Assembly: GCF_030445035.2 (NCBI RefSeq)
Contig: NC_080678.1
Span: 117,929,947 to 117,993,946 of the forward strand
Direction: 5' to 3'
Length of the DNA stretch: 64,000 nucleotides
Origin: Dasypus novemcinctus
Taxonomy: Eukaryota > Chordata > Mammalia > Cingulata > Dasypodidae
Positions 58,414 through 64,000 of the stretch are shown piece by piece. The notes below the pieces were generated by a model. That model had not been told where the DNA came from and made no database searches. It worked only from the letters and a program-made list of their open reading frames with translations. Each line of letters starts with the position of its first letter. Within the stretch, counting starts at the first letter, position 1. The position numbers and the translations under genes are program-made.

Positions 58414-58587
58414 CCGAACCGCGCAACCCCTTGTGAGACCGATCCCTCGTCTGCTGCCGGACCGACCCCTCGTCCCAAGTGGGACCGACCCCTCGTCCCA
58501 AGCGGGACCGACCCCTCGTCCAGAGCTGGACCGACCCCTCGTCCGCAGCCAGACCCCACCTCTACCGACCGAGCAAGCCGCCGCAGT

Positions 58588-58605
58588 TGGCGCCCAACGT
58601 GGGGC
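58588..58605 (+). promoter_or_regulatory. Primer-binding site, tRNA-Lys(1,2)
   Basis: 'TGGCGCCCAACGTGGGGC' lies two bases after the LTR end and is an 18-base complement of the tRNA-Lys(1,2) 3' end, as used by mammalian betaretroviruses. Part of it is duplicated about 32 bp downstream ('caacgtggggcaaggcaa', starting near 58,626). That second copy lacks the first bases and would not serve as a primer site. Confidence 0.93.
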
Positions 58606-58678
58606 AAAGCAACCCCACCACAGCACAACGTGGGGCAAGGCAACTCCACCACAGCCTCACTCCATAACCTGGCGGCCC

Positions 58679-59300
58679 CCCCCTCCTCTCTTCTCACCTT
58701 GGGACTTCTCTCGTGCAACATTGCTGCTACCTGAGCCTTGGCTACCTCATATGATCCACGGCGGTCTGGGAGAATCGCTGGATGGCTTTCTCCTTCCATG
58801 TCGGGGGCTTATACCGACCCGCTATGATTAAGAGGAGCCTTGGATTTCTCGGGAGCGTGCGCTTGCACGTCTGAAGTAATCCTACCACAGCCCTACCCCC
58901 TCCTCTCTTCTCACCTTGGGACTTCTCTCGTGCAACATTGCTGCTACCTGAGCCTTGGCTACCTCATATGATCCACGGCGGTCTGAGAGAATCGCTGGAT
59001 GGCTTTCTCCTTCCATGTCGGGGGCTTATACCGACCCGCTATGATTAAGAGGAGCCTTAGATTTCTCGGGAGCACGCGCTTGCACGTCTGAAGTAACCCT
59101 ACCACAGCTCTACGCCCTCCTCTCTTCTCACCCCTATCTTTTCGCTCTGCATTGCTGCTCCTGAACCTTGGTGACCTCATATGATCCACGGCGGTCTGGG
59201 AGAATCGCTGGATGGCTTTCTCCTTCCATGTCGGGGGCTTATACCGACCCGCTATGATTAAGAGGCGCCAATAAAACTCTCAGGAGCGCGTGCCTGAGCA
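58679..59300 (+). repeat. 217-bp tandem repeat in the retroviral leader
   Basis: Nearly three copies of a 217-bp unit, aligned from 'ccctcctctcttctcacc' at 58,681, 58,898 and 59,115. Each has 'tatgatccacggcggtctg', 'agaatcgctggatggctttc' and 'cttataccgacccgctatg'. Copies 1 and 2 are almost identical. Copy 3 differs around 59,130-59,165 and after 'gattaagaggcgcc'. The array lies between the primer site and the gag start, the zone that holds dimerisation and packaging signals in retroviruses. Confidence 0.93.
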
Positions 59301-59482
59301 CCTCCACCCCTGCCTTCACCTCTGCCTCCTCCCCTCCACGCTTGCTCCCCTTTGCCTTGCTCCACTGCTCGTCGTCCCGCCCTCCCCTCGTCGGGGCCTT
59401 CTCTTGGCCTGCGACCACCGTCGGAGCCCCACCGGCTCCGACCCCTCGTCTCACCGCGCACCTCGGCTCCCATTGCCACACT

Positions 59483-59494
59483 CTCAAGGTAAGG
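59483..59494 (+). promoter_or_regulatory. Candidate retroviral splice donor
   Basis: 'ctcaaggtaagg' (GT at 59,489-59,490) is a near-consensus donor about 40 bp before the gag ATG, where retroviruses usually place the donor for env mRNA. Confidence 0.6.
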
Positions 59495-59530
59495 GCCCCT
59501 TTTCTTATCGGCTCCAAAAGGCCATTAGCA

Positions 59531-59734
59531 ATGGGTAACATCCTATCTGCTAAGCAAGCCCCACAAGTTCGGGCCCTCGCTGGTCTCCTAGACACTCACC
59601 GGTGTAAGATCTCTCTGAAACAGCCCCAAGTCTTCTGTAACCGTGGCCCCCCATGCCGCCATCGCTCTCAAGCAGCTCCAGCCCCGCTAAACGGCCCGCA
59701 ACCCACTTTCCCCGGCCTGCGGCCTGCTTTCTAA
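59531..59734 (+). pseudogene. gag: Truncated gag start (matrix N-terminus)
   Basis: The ATG at 59,531 begins MGNILSAKQAP, with the second-position glycine and nearby serine that fit N-terminal myristoylation of a retroviral matrix protein. About 31 codons look matrix-like. Beyond about 59,625 the frame turns proline/arginine-rich without recognisable gag character and stops at 59,732-59,734. I infer a large deletion junction there. No capsid or nucleocapsid zinc-knuckle motif was found anywhere in the element. Confidence 0.7.
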
Positions 59735-59904
59735 CATCTAATAACGTTTCTGCTTTTGCCTCCCCATACTTCTGCGGAGCTTCCTCCTGTCTCGACCTCA
59801 CTCCTCTTCTCAGCCATCCAAAGCATCCTTTCTCGTCCCCCGCCCCCCTCCTTTTTTCGCTTGAACCCCTACTGCATTGCAGATTGGGCCGCCCCATGTC
59901 GGCC

Positions 59905-60354
59905 CGCCCCATTAACATCGGCCTCTCTCGCGCCCGTGAAGACTTTGGCCTTCTTGTTGTCCTCGCCTACGTCTCCACCACTCCCGACGCTGCCGCCACC
60001 ACCGTCGCTGGTGCCCTGATGCGACTTGTCCTCACTGCTGCGATCCTCCAGACCATCACACAGTCTGCCTCTACCGCTCTTCGCCGCCAAGAAGAGATCA
60101 ACTCCCTGTAACGCACTGTCATCCTGGACTTTTAACAACAGATGGATCTTATAGCCGCCGAGATCAACAAGAATTGGACATTGGCCACCCTTGCTTGCAA
60201 CGGCAAGATACCACCCCCTAAATTGTACATTTATATCCCCGTCATACTCACCTCCCTCTTCAGCCCCGCTTCTCTCATTGCTTACTGCCTCTTGGGCCTC
60301 AGCTACTTGTTGCTGCTGCCATCCTGGTCCTTATTTGAAAAGAAGGGGGAAATG
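59905..60354 (+). pseudogene. env: Env transmembrane-subunit remnant
   Basis: One frame runs from about 59,905 to the 3' LTR with two in-frame stops (TAA at 60,109-60,111 and 60,133-60,135). Before the stops there is an Arg-containing segment, a hydrophobic alanine/valine-rich part and then a heptad-like region. After the stops come a polar segment and a ~25-residue hydrophobic stretch (about 60,229-60,315) with a short basic tail. The order fits the fusion-peptide, heptad, membrane-anchor layout of a retroviral TM subunit. The surface subunit is missing and the gene is dead. Confidence 0.65.
60337..60352 (+). promoter_or_regulatory. Polypurine tract
   Basis: 'gaaaagaagggggaaa' directly precedes the TG of the 3' LTR, the expected place for the plus-strand primer. 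Confidence 0.9.
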
Positions 60355-61326
60355 TGGTCACCCCTCGGGCTGAAGTGTGGTTTGCTGGCCTGGCGGGGGA
60401 GCAGCCGCGGCAGGCCAAGCCACTGCCCCCATAATAGGGTGGCTGGTCGGACTCACCGCCACCCCTGAAGGGAGCTCGGCATGGGCGCAGAGTGCCCTCG
60501 GGTTTCCCCTTCTCGGCAGCCATGCTTCCGCGGCTGCCCCTCCTCCCGGATGGCGCCACACGATGCCTGTAGGGCGGCACCCTTCTTCTTCTTTCTCCCT
60601 GCCCTTCCAGTCTGCCCTTTTCCCCTCCCCCGACAGCAGTAACAGCCAGGCGTGGGTGGAAAAATCCAGCCCGCCCTTTTCCCCTCCCCCGACAGCAGCA
60701 ACAGCCAGGCCTGGGCAGAAAAATCCAGTCTGCCCTCCACCCCAGCAACAGCAGCCACCAATCCCTAAACCCTGCCCCTTCCCCCAGCAACAGCGACAAC
60801 CAATCCCTAACCACCACCCCTCCCCCGTCCAGTACCGCCCACTGACCTTTCGCTGGCGACCAATCAGAACAGGGCGTGGCTTCGACCAATCAGCCTTCCC
60901 CAGCCCCTATAAAACTGTTGCCTCTCCCTCAATAAAGTTGGACTTGCGTGTTTACCTTGTCTCCACGGTGGTTCTTCTGCCGTGCGCCCTCCAGTCCTGA
61001 GAGCCCCCGACAAGGGCCTGGCCTCCCTTGTCCTCAGTTCATCACCTGCTTCTCCGGGCGACCCCTTCGTCGCCTGCTTCTCCGGGCGACCCCTTTGTCG
61101 CCGGCTTCGCCGGGCGACCCCTTCGTCGCCGGCTTTGCCGGGCGACCCCGTCAGCCGAACCGTGCAACCCCTTGTGAGACCGATCCCTCGTCTGCTGCCG
61201 GACCGACCCCTCGTCCCAGGTGGGACCGACCCCTCGTCCCAAGCGGGACCGACCCCTCATCCAGAACCGGACCGACCCCTCGTCTGCAGCCAGACCCCAC
61301 CTCTACCGACCGAGCAAGCCGCCGCA
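60353..61326 (+). repeat. 3' LTR of the endogenous retrovirus
   Basis: 974 bp, begins 'tgtggtcacccctcggg' and ends 'gagcaagccgccgca'. It has the same promoter boxes and U5 repeats as the 5' LTR. The host sequence resumes with the duplicated 'cccttc'. Confidence 0.95.
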
Positions 61327-61332
61327 CCCTTC

Positions 61333-62265
61333 AGGATGTTGACCCTCTCAGGGAGCCTGTTTCCCTCAGCAACCAGTATCCGTGAGACTGTTTGCCTTTT
61401 GAGACTCCACTGTAAGCAGTAGCAGCCCCCTGGACAGCGTGTGACCTTGGGGCCAGGGACAGCCATCCATGCTGAACTGGATGTGTCTTTCTGATCCTGG
61501 GTTTCAGAGACCCCTAAGGTGAGGTCGGCCGTGCTCTCGCATCACTACCGACACATGGGCAGGAAGGCGGTGTCTCTTTTCTTGTCTTTCACACCACCTC
61601 TGCAATAGGGTTCCTGGGTGACATCCTCTAGCACCCCCAGCGTGGGTTCTGTGGCTCCAGTCTGCTGGGTGCCGCCTCAGTGGTGAGTGCTGGAGTTGTG
61701 GAGCCAGAAGGGCTTGCAGAGGTCATGGTCCAATTATTTCTTTCCTCCTTATATCGACAGAGGCGGAAGTTGACATCCAGGGCAGGGAAGCCTCATGCCT
61801 GAGATTCCAGAATTAGCCACAGGCAGAGCTTTCATAGGTGAATCTGACCCCTATTTACTGAAGACCTCCCATGAGCCAGAGTAGGCTCTGGAGTTTGGTG
61901 GAGAATGGGAAGGACTGGTCCCTCATTGCACACATAGATCTTGGGGTGCATGGGGGAGATGGTTAATTAGTGATTACAGTAAGTGGGGCCATTGTGGTGA
62001 GGGGAAGAGAGGACCAACAGGGTGCTCTCATCCTGTTGAGCAGCCAGGGGCCTGTTCTCGGCCGTGGCATGCTCATTTTTGTTGTTCTGCCTGCTTTGGA
62101 TGTCTTTAGACTCATCGAGTGAATGTGGGGTGGTTGGCATTTTGAACATGGGACTGCCCCTTGAGGAAGGGCATGGGGGTGGGGCATCAGGGTCAACAGA
62201 GGGTAAGGTGGGGGCTTCTAGAAAATTGAACTGGGTAAACCCTCTTGCCTCACCTCTGCTCGGCT
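61333..62265. other. Unique non-coding stretch
   Basis: Presumably intron of the gene carrying the exon at 57,012. 61,735-61,830 ('gacagaggcggaagttgaca') is a diverged MIR-like patch. No second exon could be supported. Confidence 0.4.
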
Positions 62266-62267
62266 CC

Positions 62268-62455
62268 CTGTGGTTTTTTTTTTTTTGTAACCTAATCAAT
62301 TCTATTGATATATATTAATAAAGCATAGAGTTTATCCAAAGTGTACCATCTGCAGTATTTAGTATAATCACATAGTTGTGCACTCATCACTTCAATCATC
62401 ATTAGAGCATTTTCATTTTTTCAATAATAATAATAATAAACAAAAAAACCTGTGA
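62268..62455 (-). mobile_element. L1 3'-end fragment, minus strand
   Basis: After a T run: 'ttctattgatatatattaat', 'tttatccaaagtgtaccatc' and 'aatcacatagttgtgcactc', then 'gcattttcattttttcaata' and an (AAT)n run. It reads as antisense L1 3' UTR. Confidence 0.65.
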
Positions 62456-63190
62456 ATTTATGGTGCCTCATTTCTCCCTTGGGAACGAGTAACAATGATC
62501 TGACAAATTCATTCCCCTCGACATTTAAGGTTTAAAGTATTACCTTTCCTAGGAGCCTTTGAAATTTAAAAAAGGCTTCCAGACAGAGGAATTGCTTAAC
62601 CCGTAGCAATTATTACTAATGGGGGAATTTGAGGCATGAGTGGGAAGATGTTTTCTGTGTGGCTGGCCCTTTGCATGCCCTGGGAGAGGCCTCGTGTGGG
62701 CAGTCCGCTGGCCGGTGTTATCCCGTGTGATGCTGGCTCCGCGCCTGGGGTGGAGGGGTCAGCGATGCCACCGGCCACAGGCAGGCAGGGTGCAACCCTC
62801 TGATGGACCCTCTGGAGCAGGGGCAGCTTCCCCGCCTGTGCCCAGGCCTTTAACGCAGAAAGCACTCGTCACCCCTTCCAGCCGGAACAAACGCTCTTAG
62901 GTTCCCAGGGAGCCACGTTTTGGTTTCCTCGCTCTTCTCTTTCCCGTTGCCCTTGTCCTCTGGGTGTGCAGCAACGTCTCTCCACAGGCTGCCTTAAAGG
63001 CGCTCTCGGCTGTATTGGCCAGGAGGCCCGTGGCTGCAACAGGGACACACGTACGTCCTAAACGAGAGAGGTGCAGCCCCAAGGTGGGCCCGCTGCGGCA
63101 CGTGGCCCTCTTGGCTCTGCCCTCTCCTTCGTGGGAGCGTCACGCTGATGGCAGGGTGTCTGCGGCAGCAGCTCCAGCATCCTGTTCAGA
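62456..63190. other. Unique non-coding stretch
   Basis: No gene or repeat was recognised. Confidence 0.4.
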
Positions 63191-63191
63191 G

Positions 63192-63310
63192 CTGAAAGAC
63201 GTGGCTATTCAAATTTAAATTGATTAAAATGAAGTCACATCTCCCAGCCACATTTCCAGTGTTCAGTAGCCGCCTGTGGCTAGTGGCGACTGTCTTAGCA
63301 CGGACATAGA
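63192..63310. repeat. Old dispersed repeat, probably DNA transposon
   Basis: 'atttaaattgattaaaatga', 'agccacatttccagtgttca' and 'gtagccgcctgtggctagtg' form a widespread mammalian pattern that I associate with short old DNA transposons. The family name is uncertain. Confidence 0.45.
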
Positions 63311-63424
63311 CTCTCTTCCCCAGCACAGACGGTCCCTAGGAAGAAGATGGCTGTGTCCTCTGGGGTCTCCTTCCCCAGAAGGCCCGTTGCACAGATGTGC
63401 CTCTCTTCCCACTGTGCCCAAGCC

Positions 63425-63580
63425 GGTGGCTCACAGAGTGTGGCCCCTGGACCGTGCAGGCGCTCATGAGAAAACCAGCCATTCAGCTTCACCCCACACC
63501 TGCTGGGTCGGAAACTCAGGGTGGGGCCTGGCCGGGGCTGCTCTCGGAGCCCTCCACATGATGCCGAGGCTCGCTCTGGC
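63425..63580. repeat. MER5-like hAT DNA transposon relic
   Basis: 'tggctcacagagtgtggccc', 'ctggaccgtgcaggcgctca' and 'ggaaactcagggtggggcct' follow MER5 order. Confidence 0.55.
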
Positions 63581-64000
63581 CTCACCCAGCCCTGGCAAGG
63601 TCCCGGATGCTGGCGGTGGGCTTGGGGCAGAATGGGTGATGGGCTCCAGCACCTCCTGGGAAATTCCTCCTGGCTCAGCCCACCTCGGTGAGAGGAGACA
63701 GCTCTTCCCTTGCCAGCCTTTGGGAGCCCGCCACCACCCTTGGCAGGAGGGCACGGAGCATTTAGATGGAGCCTGGTTGTTTCCATGTGCTTGGTCTCTG
63801 TGAAAATAAAGGCAGGAGCAAGTTTCTAAAATAAGACCACCTCTACTTTCCCACTTTCATCTCTCTAAAAAGAACATTTGGGAAAAGTCTGGCAGATTAT
63901 ACTCGGCATAGGAGAGTATTGGTAGGGGGAGCCTGGGGTGTAGCGTTTCCCCCCATAACTCACACCTGGTAAGTCCACCTGCTTGGCGTTAGGTCGTCAG
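63581..64000. other. Unique non-coding stretch to the window end
   Basis: No exon or repeat was recognised. Confidence 0.4.

Larger units (their letters stand above)
57595..58585 (+). repeat. 5' LTR of the endogenous retrovirus
   Basis: 991 bp, begins 'tgtggtcactcctcggg' and ends 'gagcaagccgccgca' (TG...CA). The U3 has two CCAAT boxes (58,119-58,123 and 58,145-58,149) around a 'gggcgtggc' box, TATAAAA (58,167-58,173) and AATAAA (58,190-58,195). U5 contains 28-bp and ~21-bp tandem repeats. Near 57,845 it has about 20 bp ('gcgcaggcgcagggcggaaa' region) missing from the 3' LTR. Confidence 0.95.
57595..61326 (+). mobile_element. Betaretrovirus-like endogenous retrovirus, internally deleted
   Basis: A 3.7-kb provirus with two LTRs and a 1,767-bp interior, flanked by a perfect 6-bp duplication 'cccttc' (57,589-57,594 and 61,327-61,332). 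The primer site matches the 3' end of tRNA-Lys(1,2), and the 6-bp duplication also fits class II (beta-like) elements. The interior holds a leader with 217-bp tandem repeats, a splice donor, a short gag start and an env transmembrane tail with in-frame stops. Protease and polymerase are absent. By hand count the LTRs differ at about 40 of ~970 aligned positions (~4%, many at CpG) plus an indel, so it is neither brand new nor ancient. It is defective and could only have moved with proteins supplied by a relative. Confidence 0.93.

Noticed and set aside
58207..58831. Long overlapping proline/arginine-rich frames on both strands in the LTRs
   Set aside because: They come from GC-rich U5 tandem repeats and are repeated in the second LTR. 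They contain no known retroviral accessory motif.
61500..61530. Possible 11-nt micro-exon 'agacccctaag' between AG and GT, phase-compatible with the exon at 57,012
   Set aside because: It is too short to support by sequence alone, and the upstream pyrimidine tract is weak. It needs transcript evidence.

Overview
The window is vertebrate, mammalian DNA, and almost certainly from an armadillo (Xenarthra, Dasypus-like). The diagnosis rests on its repeats. At least nine long copies and about a dozen short copies of tRNA-derived SINEs of the armadillo DAS type are present, several with clean target-site duplications. There are also several copies of a matching lineage-specific L1 3' UTR. MIR, L2, MER5-like and old L1 relics place it in a eutherian genome. 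No bacterial or organellar features, CRISPR array, rRNA or free-standing tRNA gene was found.

Layout. 1-7.5 kb is mostly unique non-coding sequence with old MIR/L2 pieces and one L1 3' end. 7.5-24.7 kb holds DAS SINEs, a 1-kb L1 3' UTR, an ancient LTR-like repeat and a 32-bp minisatellite. 24.7-31.6 kb is one old minus-strand L1 that has received an L1 fragment, a SINE with a long (TTTC)n tail, and a complete MaLR/ERVL-like LTR element with 5-bp duplications. 31.6-48.5 kb is mixed unique sequence with SINEs, a solo LTR, a cluster of three SINEs, L1 3' ends and an L2. 48.5-57 kb is GC-rich unique sequence with MIRs and SINEs. One convincing protein-coding exon lies at 57,012-57,080 on the plus strand. 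Immediately downstream is a betaretrovirus-like endogenous retrovirus (57,595-61,326) with two ~1-kb LTRs, a 6-bp duplication, a tRNA-Lys primer site, a gag start and a decayed env tail, but no pol. The last 2.7 kb is unique sequence with L1 and MER5-like relics.

Interpretation. The best reading is an intronic or intergenic stretch of a mammalian gene of which only one short exon could be supported by eye. I could not identify that gene. The most unusual structure is the internally deleted retrovirus. It keeps the cis-acting parts (LTRs, primer site, leader, splice donor, polypurine tract), has lost nearly all coding sequence, and carries a 217-bp unit repeated about three times in its leader. 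Most open reading frames in the window are chance frames or run through repeats. Names of repeat families come from recognition by eye, not from a database search, and boundaries without a stated target-site duplication are approximate.
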